From: Paramecium sonneborni
Taxonomy: Eukaryota > Ciliophora > Oligohymenophorea > Peniculida > Parameciidae
Length of the DNA stretch: 64,000 nt
Assembly: GCA_905182985.1 (NCBI GenBank)
Contig: CAJJDN010000034.1
Span: 242,006-306,005 of the forward strand
Direction: 5' to 3'
Part shown: piece by piece, positions 13,853-26,213 of the stretch
How positions within the stretch are numbered: the stretch's first letter is position 1
How the letters are laid out: each line of letters starts with the position of its first letter
The notes under the pieces: model-generated
Database searches by the model: none
The model's input: the letters and a program-made list of their open reading frames with translations, nothing else
What the model was told of the DNA's origin: nothing
Translations under genes and position numbers: made by a program

Positions 13853-14004
13853 AATTTTAATTAATAATGAAATAGCAATTCTCATTCAAGTCCCTATCAA
13901 CTTAGAACGATTTTTAAAATTTATAAACTAAATCAGAATAGATAGGTAGATTTCGCAATATCATTCCTATTCGTAAAATTCAAACAACTTTTTAATTACT
14001 AAAA

Positions 14005-15812
14005 ATGAAAAAAGAGTCTGATCTTGAATTTCCAGATATAACAATACAACTAAAGAATCAAACTTCCAAACCTAAAATCTTTTATGCAAAGCCTTAATAC
14101 AATACTCATTTTACTATTTAAGAAGATCTTAGTTAATTTTCAAAAAAAATTTAATAAACAATCAAAACTAGCTTTAAAAAATGTCTATATCAGAATAAAT
14201 CTAATAAAAAGATTTAACCTGAATACTCTACTATACTATTTTTCAATGTAACTGTTACTTATGAAGAAAAGGAAACAACTTATTAATTTATTCGTCGTTT
14301 GGGAAATTTATAAAAAACAGAATAAGAAGATTGTGAGTAATTTAAGGCCAAAAATCTATTAAAAATGGTGGGAGTCTTTGAAAAATTTAATACTAGAGCA
14401 ATTTTTACATTTAAGGTATTTTTGCTATGATTTAAGATTAGAAGTTTTTATAAAATGTATTTACAAAATTAAATTGAATGGAACTATCAACATTTTTATG
14501 ATATATATCCAAAATCAATGTTTCTAGAGTATATTGTTTTTAAAGAGAACTTATCTTTGAAACCAACATACTATTTTAATTTGAAAAATTAATTACTAAA
14601 ACTAAATAATTAACAAATAAATTTTTAACTTGAAGAAGATTACTTTGAAAATCAAAAATAAGTTGTTAAAATAATTTAATGTAATAAGAAGATGAAGTTA
14701 TTTAAATCTAATTTATAGTGTATAGTAAATAAGCTTGATAATGAAACATAGAATCATTTACTAACTGAATAGGAGGAAGTGTCTTTTAAACTTTCTTTCT
14801 AGAATCCTTAACATTTTATTCGGCATTTGTAATTTAAAATACCAGATCAAATATGTATTGCTAGTAGATTTTACAATAATTATTATGAGATTTTAGATGG
14901 TATATTTGAAGATACGCATGAAATATTAAATTTGAAAGACAATATAACAATGTTAGAATTTGAAGAAGCATAAGAAAATTAGAATTAAAAATTGGTTTAA
15001 TAATTATAATAACAGCAACTTTAACCTAAAAAATTAAATTTTGAATCTATAATGAAAAAATCAAAACATCAACCATCAATTACATAAGAAGTATCTCCAA
15101 GAAGTGATCACTCTTAGATTAGTTCTTTAAGAACTCCTAGAGAAGGTTAATAACTCTTACCAATATTAATGAAACCTTAACTTGAAAACAATAAAATAAG
15201 AATGAGAGCTAGTCCACCATCTTATGATGATAATATAAGCAATTCAAATAATCTTTAATAATATTCTACTCATCATTCAAAAACAATTTCTTAAATAGAT
15301 ATGGCATCTATTAATACTCCAAGATCATAAAGAACATCTTTAGCTATAAATTTGTCTCTTAGAACATCAATGACTAAAAATTCTTTAAAAACAAGAACTT
15401 TAGTAGTAGAATAATTTAAGAAATCACAATAAAAAGCAAGTTAATTAGCTGAAATGTTGATTTAAGAAAATAAATATAATGAAGTATAGTTAAATAAAAT
15501 TAATTATAGCTTGTAGAATTATTTAATAATAATCCAAATTTAAGAGTAGATGAAAGAATATCAAATGGAAATACATATTTGATGATGGCAGCATAAGGTG
15601 GAAATTTAGACATTTGTGAATTGATTCTATCTAAAGGAGCCTCAGTTAATTTATAAAATGTATAAAAATAATTTTAATTATTCAAGTTACAAGGAGATAC
15701 AGCACTTCATAAAGCCTTTTAATATGGCAATTTTAGTATTGCTGATCTTTTAGTATCATATGGAGCCTAAGTATTGGTAAATAACAAAGGTAAGACTCCT
15801 TGGTAACTGTGA
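14005..15812 (+). CDS. Ankyrin-repeat protein, 577 aa
   Basis: Three introns (21, 26 and 27 nt) are removed to give exactly 578 codons with the stop. The first 400 residues are unfamiliar and Gln/Ser-rich, with SLRTPREG and RTSLAINLSLRTS stretches that look like a disordered linker. The last ~120 residues hold at least three ankyrin repeats: NGNTYLMMAAQGGNLDICEL, GDTALHKAFQYGNFSIADLL and the start of a fourth, NNKGKTPWQL. Ankyrin repeats bind other proteins, and the partner is not indicated. The protein stops just after the fourth repeat begins, which is unusual but not clearly a truncation. Confidence 0.8.
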
Positions 15813-15961
15813 ATAATTTACTTTTATTCATTATACAAACAATAATTAATGAATACTCTATAATAATAATAAATAATTATTATAAATGGAGTAAAATAAG
15901 TTTAAAATCATGAATTTCTTCATTTGATGATTGTAATTGAGGTTATAATAAAATAAATAAT

Positions 15962-18520
15962 ATGAATCAACAATTTAGCGTAGAATACTTGAGAATCAAT
16001 CCTTATCGTTACCGTAGATTACCATCACTTAATGCCACAGGCAGTCAAATTTTCAAGTACAGAGAGAGTTATAGGTTAGTCTCTCTTAGGAAATGATTAC
16101 CTCGAGAACTAAGAAGAATTTAGTAAAACCGAAGTTGGTATACATGCTTATTATTCTCTAAGCAAGCTTTATCACATAAAAAAGAGGATAGCAAGAATTT
16201 CTATCATCATTCTACTATATATAATGTAAGAGAGTTTAAGGAATTGAGTAAAGTTTAAGAGTAAGTTTATTTTCTTACTTTTAGCTATCAAGAGAATAAT
16301 CTCACTAAATACAATGAATTGTAAACTAAAATTATGGTTGCTGATTTCAAAAAAAAAGTAGATGCATTCCTATCAAAAAATAATTATAAAACCAATATGG
16401 TTGGTAGTAAAATAACCTCATCATTACATGAATTGGAATCTTTTCAATCAACCAATAATGAAGAGCAGTTAAATAAATCTCTTTGTTCCAATAAGTATAC
16501 TATTCGTACTGAATGTAAATAGTAATCCTAATTATTTTAGATAAATCATTGAAAGCAACAGAGATACTTGTTATAAGTAATAATAAGGTTGTTTCTAGAT
16601 AAATTATATCGAGTGAATTAATACAATAGAGATTACTAAAATAAATGGAGCATTTTCTAAAAGATGATAGATACAACTATGATTTAAAGTATCCATACAT
16701 ATGTATAAATAGGATGAAAACAATGATTGATTAATATGAAGATATTGTGAAGAGGATTAAATAATAAGCATATACTGTTAAAATTCCATAGAGTTATCAA
16801 ATTTAAATGAGTGACTACAATGAGTTTTATTACAAATAAGAAGAATAATAAATTCCTTCCTTTAATGTTAAATTAGATCTCTTGGCTGACTAAATAATAT
16901 AGGAGATTTAGTAATCAAGAGAATCAACACCATAAATGTAAAGTCAAATTAATGAAGTGTAACAAGAAGAGATTTCCCCCTATATTGATATAGTAGTTAA
17001 AACAGAACCTATATGTATAAAAGAGGAAGAGTCTCCAAATTAAGTTGATTGGACAAATGATTAAGTACGTGAAAGAAAAATATCACAAAGAAAAGTAAAA
17101 CCAAGAAAAAAATAATAATAATAATAATAATAATAAAATGAATAAATATTAGATATTAATAATCCTAAATCTTAATAATCTAGTTAATCAGAATTATCAG
17201 ATGTGTCCTATACTCAATAATTTCATCCTAAAAAAGAAATTAGAGAAAAAAAGAATAGTTAATAAAATACTTAACCCATATAATAAATTCATATAGATAT
17301 TGTACCTGATCATCACCAGTAAGTTGAAGTAATTCAAAATCAACACTATTTATAGAATACAAATAAAAAACATTTAAATATTGATAAACATAAAACCAAG
17401 GTTCATTCAAGAAAAGTCACAGGAGATACTGTTTAATAAAGATAAACTCATATTCATTTAGAAATTCCAAAAGAATAAATTTTAGACACTCTAAGTGAAA
17501 GGTCTCACGATGAAACCTAACAATTAGAAGAAATCTAACCTAAAATCTAAGAATAAATAAAATAAGAATTGGAAATTTAATAAACTGAAAAATAAGAGAT
17601 TGAATAATAAGTTATTGAAGTTCAAAATGTTTAAGAAATAGAAAAATAAGAATTAGATTCTATCTAAAATTAATAATTTATTAAACCTGTATCAATCAAT
17701 AAACAGTTACACAATTCTGAATAAAGAGATGCTGTAGAAATCTGGGAGGATACTAAATCTACAGTTATAAAAATAAATCCAAAAATTAAACCAGCTTTAT
17801 AAGAAAACAAAAAAAATGAATAGTTATAAAAAGAAGATAATCACTCTAATTAATAATTTATAGAAAATAATAATTTAATTTCAAGAAAATCTTCAGAGAA
17901 TTAAGAACAATAATAAATTTAACAAGAAATTGTTAATTAAAATACATTATAACTTAATCCTCCTCTGAATATTATAGAACCTAAAGAAATAAAGTAGGAA
18001 TCTTAAACTAAATAATTACAATAAGAAAATAAAACAACTATTAAAAATTAAGTTGAATCATAAATATAAACAAATTCTATTAAAATAAAAGAAGGAAATG
18101 TGACATAAAAAATAAAAGAAGAAGATTTTAATAAAATAGATTACGAATAAATTATCAATGAAAAAATGAAATTAATTGAACAAAAACTGTAATAACCATG
18201 TCTTGATATCATTGATATATTATTAGCTTCGGATATAGTATATAATGTAAGCATTGATAAATATAAAATTTCCAAATCCTACAAAAAGAAAGTTAATCAT
18301 CCAACATTTATGTTTCAATAAAAAGATGAAGAAGAAGTCTTTGTTCATTAGTAAATTCTAAAATTTATTTAGGGTTATTTGGAAACATGAAGTATAAGAA
18401 GTAATACCAAAAATGTAAAATTTAAATAAACATTTGGAGGTCATAATAGATGAAAATGATGACCTCGGAAGAAATAGTTTGTAAAATATAGAATAATTAA
18501 ATGAAGAATCTGATAACTGA
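15962..18520 (+). CDS. Very Gln-rich hypothetical protein, about 811 aa
   Basis: Five introns (22-29 nt) give exactly 812 codons with the stop. The N-terminal 250 residues are ordinary (MNQQFSVEYLRINPYRYRR; ADFKKKVDAFLSKNNYK), perhaps coiled. The middle is low-complexity, rich in Gln, Glu, Lys and Asn, with a polyQ run encoded by eight TAA codons at 17113-17136. The C-terminal ~150 residues become ordered again (CLDIIDILLASDIVYNV). I recognise no domain. One intron (29 nt) begins GTTGG instead of GTA, so that boundary is less sure. Confidence 0.65.
17113..17136 (+). repeat. (TAA)8 microsatellite coding for polyglutamine
   Basis: Eight perfect TAA units in frame within the Gln-rich gene. In the ciliate code this is eight Gln in a row. 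Confidence 0.9.
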
Positions 18521-18557
18521 TTATTATGACTAAATATCTATTTTTATTAATTCGATA

Positions 18558-18824
18558 TCATTTTTTAATATGCTCATACATATTCCACATGAATTTGTAC
18601 TTTGATTTAAACAAGTTTAATATTTTAATGCTTATGGTGAAATATGCATAAATATAAACTGTGCTTTTAATCATCTTTATTAATAATTCTGATTAATTAT
18701 TTTTTTCAGAGTTTTTTGAATCAGAAATATTATTATCTTCCTTTGATTAATCTGACTCCTCATCATCCTCTTTTCTCTAATTTGGGTTTTATGGATCAAG
18801 TTTAATAGTTATTTTTTCTTACAT
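18558..18824 (-). CDS. Small acidic/Asn-rich hypothetical protein
   Basis: Starts MQEKITIKLDPQNPNQRKED, then an acidic-Ser stretch (DDEESDQSKEDNN). Unspliced it is 88 aa, ending at 18558. A 29-nt intron (GTTTAT...ATAAG) would instead give 73 aa ending QIHVEYV at 18574, and both keep the frame. It is convergent with the Gln-rich gene, with 37 bp between stops. Function unknown. Confidence 0.5.
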
Positions 18825-19162
18825 AATTATTTTAATAAATATAATTATTATGATAAATAAAACAAAATCCAAAAGAAAAATAAATATTCTAATTAATTTT
18901 AATAGCACTACAAAAGTATAATTAAATTTCTACTTTGTTTTTTTTTAATTTATACTTTTTATAGAATATCACAAATAGTTTAACAATAAAAATAAAAGTT
19001 AATCAATAAAGATGTAATATATAAATTTTTTATTAAGATAACATCTTTATGAATAATTAATAATGTACGAACCTTAAATATGGATTTTCATATAAACTTA
19101 ATGATTAATGCTTTAGTTTATTTTTGAATTTTTAATACATATTATGGAATATAATTATATTT
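18825..19162. other. Intergenic stretch
   Basis: About 340 bp, AT-rich, between two minus-strand genes. No gene seen. Confidence 0.45.
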
Positions 19163-19646
19163 TCAATCACTGTTGCATAATTTGTATTTTTTTTTGCCAA
19201 CACATTGTCCACAATTAGGACAGTAATGTACTTTATCCTTGCAATTTTCAAGTAGAAATGGTAAAAAGAATAATGGTAAAAAGAAAATAAATAGCAAAAA
19301 TGAAACAATCCATGTTTATGGACCAGCTTTATGATGCATAATTGTGGTTCCTACTTTACGACAATATTTGCATTATATTTAGATTGGAATGATTGATCCT
19401 TGAGCATCAAAAGGAACATTAGTGCAAGGAGTTTCATTATTATAAATTGGAGTAATGAGAAATCCATTAGGTATAGGGATTCCTTAAATAAATATGTTTA
19501 ATACCATTTTGTATATAATAGTTTTAAGTTGGTATACCAATAAATACTTTTTCACTGTTTTAATCATATCTAACATCAGCTAAATCAGGATAAGTAACTT
19601 TTTATATGTCTGATTCGTTTAATTATGAATGAACTTTAGAAGTCAT
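19163..19646 (-). CDS. LITAF / SIMPLE-like zinc-ribbon membrane-anchor protein, 153 aa
   Basis: One 22-nt intron leaves 153 aa. The C-terminal half has the LITAF layout: a first Cys pair (CKYCRKVGTTIMHH), a long hydrophobic stretch (FLLFIFFLPLFFLPFLL) and a closing HYCPNCGQCVG knuckle. LITAF-domain proteins sit on the cytosolic face of endosomes and lysosomes, with the hydrophobic part inserted in the membrane and one zinc ion held by the two Cys pairs. All four expected Cys are present. The N-terminal 60 residues are unique. The exact partner or cargo is unknown. Confidence 0.85.
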
Positions 19647-20001
19647 ATTTAATTTTAAATTGATTTTTCAATAATTAATTCCATATATTTCTATAGTATT
19701 TTTATATTCATTAATGAACAGAAATCTCATGATTTAAAATTAAAATGCTTAACTTTAACATTAATTATTTTGTAATGTAAAATTCAGTTCAATTTTGAAA
19801 ACAATAGGTCTTTTGAAAAATTATCATTTACCTCCTGTTTTGATAACAATTATATTTTAAGAATAAAATGAACAATATTAACCGATGATATATCAACATA
19901 TTTTTAGATGGATATTATTACTATAAAAAGGTTTACAAAAAATAGTCAAATGGCATGTTAATAATTGAAAGTTAGTTCAAAATATAATCAAAAATATAGC
20001 A
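19647..20001. other. Unresolved 5' region upstream of the Q/N-rich gene
   Basis: Plus-strand open pieces here (for example one reading MIYQHIFRWILLLQKGLQ near 19890) run in the frame of the downstream gene but are cut by a TGA near 19967. A first exon may lie here, but no typical intron joins it. Confidence 0.35.
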
Positions 20002-21252
20002 ATGATTTTATAACAAGAATTAGTAGAAGATTAAAAAAGATAAGCATATGAATAGTTAGGTGATAATCCAACAGAAGTTGATATTAAATATGTTAGCTAT
20101 TTACTAAAAATTCCATTACTCACAATTAGATAATGGTTAGATGAAAAAGCTGGACTTGATCTTTAAATTGAAATTTAACCAGAAGAAGAAAAAGATGTAG
20201 AAATTATTGGTATCACCTAAAAAAAAATTAAATTATTAAGTCTTTAACATCTTTAAGTAAAAGAGGAAGAAACATCATAATAAAAATAAAATTGTTAATA
20301 GTAGAAAAAAAAAATTAAAACTACAGAATCTAATGATAAAGTGAAATAGCATAAAAAGAAGGAAGTAAATAAGTCAACTATAACAAACAAAAAGCTTCAA
20401 AAAATGAATACTAAAAATATAAATATCTCCAATCAACAAACTTAAGAGAAATAATAGCAAGAAAATAATAGTAAAATTTAGAAATAATATACTAATTATA
20501 ATTTATTAAAATAATTTGATTAGATATAACTTAATTTAGAAGAATTAGTTTAAAATGATATTCAGTTTAATTAAGAAAAACCTTAAAATCAAATTAATAA
20601 TTAAAATTAATAGATACCTAATCAAAGAAATTAAATTTAGAATTCAAATTAATAAATTGATTAAGCAACAAAACCACTTAGGATTTGCATTTAAAATTAG
20701 GATCAGCCTTAATAACAATTATAATCAAAAAATAATGAAAAACCTGTTTAATAATCTTAAATAAATCAATCCAAAATGAATCCCTCTGCATAAACAGATT
20801 TGACTTAGTATTTGGATGATTGGTAATCCTAAAACTAACAATAAAATTAATAAGTTCGAAAATAATTTTAGTATCCAAATATTTAAAAAACAAATGCTCT
20901 ATAATAATAAGCAAAAAATTAACAGAAACATAATAAGATGTATTATGGAAATAATTAAAATAGTGAAAAAGTAAAGCACATAATTGTATTAGATGACGAT
21001 TGTAATATAAAATAAAGCAATAATAATTAAAAGAAATAGGTTCAATAAAAACCAAACGATTAGAGTTAATAAAACCCTATTGTAATCCAAAATCTGAATA
21101 AAGAATTGATTAATAAAGATTAAAATAATTTAAATAGAAAAAATCAAACAAATAATTCAGATTAATAGATAACACATATTCATCAGAAGGAGAAATAAAA
21201 TTAAGAAAATTAAAATTAAAACAAACAAGTGAATAATTCTAAGAATATCTCA

Positions 21253-21293
<41 letters not shown>

Positions 21294-21870
21294 TAAACTT
21301 TTAGAATCTAATAAAGTCTCTAATGAATCATAGTTATAAATAAAATCATCAATAATTTAAAATTAGTAGTCAGATTAATAATAATAAAATGTTATCGAGA
21401 TATAAGATAATGTAAATTTTTAATAAGTTTCGGAATAAAAATAAGCAAATTAATAGTAACACTAAAACTCAAATTAGAATTAAAATGAAATTTCTTAACC
21501 AGTATAAAAAATTTAACAATAAAGATTATCAAACATAACTTCTCATCAATCTTAATAGTAGAACACAAATAATGATATTATTGCTTCGAAAAATTAAAAT
21601 ATAGATTATTTGATTAATAAGTAAGCATCAATCACCTCTGAACTTAATTTAATCCAATAATAATTAAATTAAGCTTTGTATTAACCAAATTCTTAAATTC
21701 ATGAAGTTAAATAACAATATTATGGTTCCTAAGAAGTAATGTAAATATTGAATTAACATTCTTAAACATTAACACAAGTAGTTTCTATGTTATCAACGAT
21801 AGGAAGCTTTTAATTTTCTTTGATGGAAAGATTAAATCTAGTTTACAATTCAGTGAACAATAATAGTTGA
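20002..21870 (+). CDS. Gln/Asn-rich protein with homeodomain-like N-terminus, about 622 aa
   Basis: A single TGA-only frame of 623 codons from the ATG at 20002. Residues 1-50 (LGDNPTEVDIKYVSYLLKIP, then LLTIRQWLDEK) have the spacing of a homeodomain: N-P-T at the start of helix 2 and a W near the end of the recognition helix. It lacks the usual WFxNxR. The remaining ~550 residues are almost entirely Gln, Asn, Lys and Ser, including 12 Gln in a row from (TAA)12 at 21256-21291, and look prion-like and disordered. A DNA-binding role is a guess from the N-terminal pattern. The start is uncertain (see the region upstream). Confidence 0.6.
21256..21291 (+). repeat. (TAA)12 microsatellite coding for polyglutamine
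   Basis: Twelve perfect TAA units in frame with the Q/N-rich gene, encoding twelve Gln. Confidence 0.92.
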
Positions 21871-22204
21871 GTAATAATATTCATACACATATATTTAATT
21901 ATTAATTATAAAGAAAAATATTTGAAATAGACTAAGGTGTATCCTTATTGTTTTAATTACAAGAGATTGTGCAATAAAATAATAATAATATATTTTATTG
22001 CCAGATGAAAAGAAAATTTGATAAAGTAAAAAGTATGAAAATGGTATAAAGGTATTCTACTTGATTGAATATTCTTTAAGTAAATTCAAAAACAGAAAAA
22101 TAACAGGATATCTAACCTAAAGAAGACCAATGCTTTTAATAATTATCTATATATATATATATGTTTAGCAATTTAATGTATGATATTTTATGTGTACATC
22201 ATGA
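21871..22204. other. Convergent intergenic stretch
   Basis: About 330 bp between the Q/N-rich gene and eL29, with a short (TA)n run near 22147-22163. Open pieces exist but none forms a supportable gene. Confidence 0.4.
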
Positions 22205-22449
22205 TCAATGTATATTTTTATTTCCTTTTCTTTTGGCTAACCTGACTTCAAGACTCTTATTCTTTTTGATGGAAGGATCATTCTTAATAGCAAATCTTCT
22301 ATTTTTTGCGAATCTTTAATTGCACTTTGATTAGAATTAACAATTACTCCTTTCAATGATTTATATCTTTGATTTGGAAGCTTTTTAATGCCATTTCTAT
22401 GATGTTTACGGGCATTATGATGAGAGGTAGCATTCTTAGACTTAGCCAT
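22205..22449 (-). CDS. RPL29: Cytosolic ribosomal protein eL29
   Basis: The start [20 protein letters not shown] then [14 protein letters not shown] is diagnostic of eL29, a small basic protein of the 60S subunit. A 23-nt intron (GTAATTG...TCAAAG) follows that block. After splicing the protein continues [17 protein letters not shown] and ends GNKNIH, 73 aa in all. Without the intron the downstream reading is nonsense, which supports the splice. It starts 36 bp after the stop of the upstream gene on the same strand. Confidence 0.96.
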
Positions 22450-22485
22450 TGATAATTAATTATTTAAAATATTTGTTTAGATATT

Positions 22486-24505
22486 TCAATATTTTTAAAT
22501 TCCTAAATTTTTTGTATACACTTATTACTCTATCCATTAAGCATCTTTATAAGCTTAATTTTTTTATTCAAGCATTCTTTCCAATTCTTTGTAAAGACTT
22601 TATATCCTCTTGGTTTTAAAATCATTTGGTTCCGTTTTCAAAGTTAATTATTTTACTTATTTCTTTTCCACTTAAATTTTATTCTAATTTTGAATTTATT
22701 AAACATTATCTATAGTTTGTTTATTTTATTAAGTTTAAATTTATGAATTTTATAAGTCAGTTTTCAATAAATGTTATTTACACTAAGAAATAAATTAAAT
22801 TATATTAATACTTATCTATCATCTTCCCATAAAAGATGTTTTTTTACTCCTTCTAGTTTCTTAACTTATTTAATTACATTTTCTATATCATTTTTAAGTT
22901 ATATTTCAATATTAGGATCATTACTATTAATTTTTTCTGCTATTTCTGCTAAATTTGGGGAATCCTATGATGCAACATGAATTTCTTTTTTAACTTATTA
23001 TCTTGGAGAAATTGGTAGACGTGGAGATTTAGGTTTCTTTTTAATATTTTAGGAATTTTTTAAATCTTTTTCTATTTGGCAATTTTTTGAAATACTAATT
23101 TTTGGATTTAAAGGTAGAAAATTATTAGAACTTCCATTTTCTTCTAAATTAAAACATTCATTTGTTAAATTAAAAGATTCCTATTAAATACTCTTTGTTG
23201 GAGATTTATATAAAGAAGAATATTTTTTTAAAGTATAGTATCTAGGGGTAGAGGGACTGATTGATATTTTAGGATTACAAGAAATATTTTTTGAGTAAGA
23301 ATCAAAAACTTTAAATCTATTTAAAAATTTTAAAGGAGTTTGATGTGTTGTTGTTTAAGTTTATTATTTATCTTCTTATTAAATTTAAGTATGTTCATCT
23401 ATTAATTCCTGTGATTCGTCTTAATTAAAATTGCTACTTAATTTTGCTAACATATAGGTTTAGAGTTAATCAGGATTATTTTTATTGATGATTCTTCTTT
23501 GAAATTCAAAGTTCTTATTTAATTTTAAGATTTTATGGAATGAATCATAATAATCAATAGCAAATTTAAGAATTAATTCTAGCTTCTCTGTTACAGTTTA
23601 TGGATCATCAATTTTAACGTCTAATGGTTTATATTTGATTGCTTCCTTAATATTGGTTATATTGATTTTCTTTTTCTAAGAATGCTATTAAATATTTGTT
23701 AATATTAAAGTAATTGAGTCATAATTTTTACAAAATAGACTCTAACTTGGTAACCATTCTCTTGTTTATAAAAACAAATAATCTGTTGATATGGCTTTAT
23801 CTAGACCTGCAACAAGACAAAGTAAACCACATATACAATTATAGAGTTATAAAGTTGGTTTAAGAATAAAAAAGAAATCCTAAATAGTTAGTACAATACT
23901 TGAATTTCTTTAGTTTGGATTGAATTAAAAGTTATGATTATATTTTGATGTAATAATTCTGTGTCTTGAACAAGTTTTAAGTAATCAGGAGTTTAGATAG
24001 AATTTAAGGTAATCTAAAGTTTTGTTTTTTAGATGAGTTCTTACATAAATAAAATATATTTTCATATTTAATAAATTCAACTAACTTGTATTCCAATTTT
24101 ACACTCTTTTTTTCCTTAATTAATTAATTCAAATGGTTTATATATATTACACGGCTATTTTAAAGGGATTTCATTAATACTGTGTTCAGTTTTACAAATT
24201 AATTTTCCCTCCCCTAATCCTAAGATCTCTTAATTAGTAACTCATACCACTTAGAAATTGGCTCTGAGTAAAAAATTTAATGATGATTATGCAGGCAATG
24301 TTACTTTAAAATTTACACGATCATTTTATTTCTTAACAAATTCAAAATTTGAACTTTAAATTTCTTAAGCATTTTCAAAATAAGGAGATAGTATTAATTA
24401 TTTAATGCTTGATAATGGCCATTATGGTAATGTTGGATCATCAAATTAATAAGGTTCTAATTATTTCATGAGGGAACTGAATATACTCTTATTTGGAGTA
24501 TCCAT
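22486..24505 (-). CDS. Hypothetical protein with C-terminal coiled coil
   Basis: A long minus-strand gene starting MDTPNKSIFSSLMKQLEPYQ. The first ~120 residues (FKVTLPAQSSLNFLLRANFQ; EILGLGEGKLICKTEHSI) look folded. The middle includes AGLDKAISTDYLF and ELILKFAIDYYDSFHKI. A Ser/Pro-rich linker (PKSPRLPISPR) leads to a Lys/Gln-rich coiled coil near the C-terminus (LYKELERMLEQKNQAYKDA). A 29-nt intron near 22772-22800 is clear and others are likely. I do not recognise the family. The layout of a folded head, linker and coil would suit a cytoskeletal protein, but that is a guess. Confidence 0.6.
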
Positions 24506-24657
24506 ATAATAAATTAATAATTAAATAAATAATAATCAAATCACTAACAATTATTAAATTCATCAATAATTATAAATGTATATAATATGATAATGTTATC
24601 AATAATATGAATTTTAAAAATCTTCATTATCTATTAAACATGATAATTATTATAAAT

Positions 24658-25208
24658 TCATTCAATAAATATTTTTTTGCTCTCTCTCCTTAATCTTCTT
24701 AATCTCGACCATTCATTTTTTAATAGATATTCAAAAACTCTATTTAAATTCATATAAGAATACATATAGATTTTAAGTTTTAACTATTTTCCAAACTCTC
24801 TCTATAATAAATCAATTGTTTATAACAAGTATTCTATTACAAACCCAGAATTTATAGTAATGGATTCTTAATAATGAATTACATCATCATCATAAGTAAT
24901 TCTATGCTCAATAAATATGTAAGAATAACAAAATGCTTTGAAAAAATCTCTACTTTTGCAAATATCAATCGAAATCACCTTTTTAAATAAGATTTATTGT
25001 TTCACTAGCATTTAATTGACCATTTTTGTTATACTGTGTAAATACTTTTAATTTTATATCGATTATGTAATTGCGTATTAGTTGCAGCATTTATTTTGCT
25101 TAAATAGAATACATTTTCCACTTCTTTTTAAAATATGATTATATCATTAGGGCAAGTATCCAAATATGTTGAACCATAAAATTTCAAATTTTTAAGCAAA
25201 CTAAACAT
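24658..25208 (-). CDS. Hypothetical protein, 175 aa
   Basis: One 23-nt intron (GTGGAA...TTTAAG) joins MFSLLKNLKFYGSTYLDTCP with the main exon, giving exactly 176 codons with the stop. The body includes FFKAFCYSYIFIEHRITYDD and ends WSRLRRLRRESKKIFIE with a cluster of Arg. I recognise no family. Its start codon is only 14 bp from the start of the divergent plus-strand gene at 25223. Confidence 0.55.
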
Positions 25209-25222
25209 TATATTATAAATTT

Positions 25223-25929
25223 ATGAATAATAATCATTGTTATCGTCCTTCTCTAACTGGAAATAAGAACCGAAGAAGAGCACAATAACCTAAATTTTTA
25301 GCTTACTTAAAAATGCATTCAAACAAAAATAATAATTTAAAGAGTTCTTTGCTCTTTCAAGGTAATACTTAATAAATTACAAAAAATATTTTAGATTCTT
25401 AAGATCCTGATACTCAACTGAGTTTAATTAATAGATCAATTGATGTACCTCATTTTAATGAGAGATCAAGCTCAAAATAAAGAGTTCAAACTGAAATAGT
25501 TAAGCCAAATATAGATTTTCAACTTTTAAATTAAAAAGTAGCTTAGTCTACAGCATATTTTCCTAGACTGAAAGAACGTGCTGTTTCATGTTAAAAAAAA
25601 ATCTATTAACAAGTAATCTAAAATTAGAATAGAAAGCCCAAAATTCTGAAAGTGAAGATTCTCCAATTTTCATCCAAAATTTATAGAAGTCACTTGATTA
25701 CTCAAATGAAAAAAATAAAAAAAGAAACCTGACTCCTCTCTAATAACGAACTCTAGATGTACCAAAATCTTAGAGCAAATCTGATCACCTAAATTAAGAG
25801 GAAATTATGCAGTTTTCTTTTGGTCTTTAATATAATAGGTAGAGCATAGAGAAACCAAAACATAAATTTCCAAAAGATATTTTTCTTGGGGATGTCAGAA
25901 AAGTCAAAAGAATTTTTTAATAATAATGA
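25223..25929 (+). CDS. Hypothetical basic protein, 228 aa
   Basis: One 20-nt intron leaves 229 codons with the stop. The sequence is basic and Ser/Asn-rich (MNNNHCYRPSLTGNKNRRRA; NIDFQLLNQKVAQSTAYFPR; RNLTPLQQRTLDVPKS) and ends HKFPKDIFLGDVRKVKRIF. It is probably mostly disordered. No family recognised. It diverges from the gene ending at 25208 across a 14-bp gap. Confidence 0.6.
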
Positions 25930-26213
25930 GATATGTAAATCTTAATATCATTATATTTTTATGATATTCTTTATTTGCACAACATTTATTTCAATAAATT
26001 CAATTTTCTTACCCTCTAAATTACATACATAGATATTTTTATTATTTATAGATCTAAATCTAATATAATTTTTATTCCTCATTCTACTAAATAAATAAAG
26101 TAAATTGTCTAATCAACAATATTTAACTTTGATTCTTGGAGATTTCTTTGATTCAATTTATTCTTATGTATCATTATTCATTAATATATATCTTAAATAA
26201 AATACAATTTTTA

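Noticed and set aside
21256..21291. A tandem array suggestive of CRISPR or a telomere-like repeat
   Set aside because: It is a simple in-frame TAA microsatellite coding for Gln; there are no spacers and no telomere motif.
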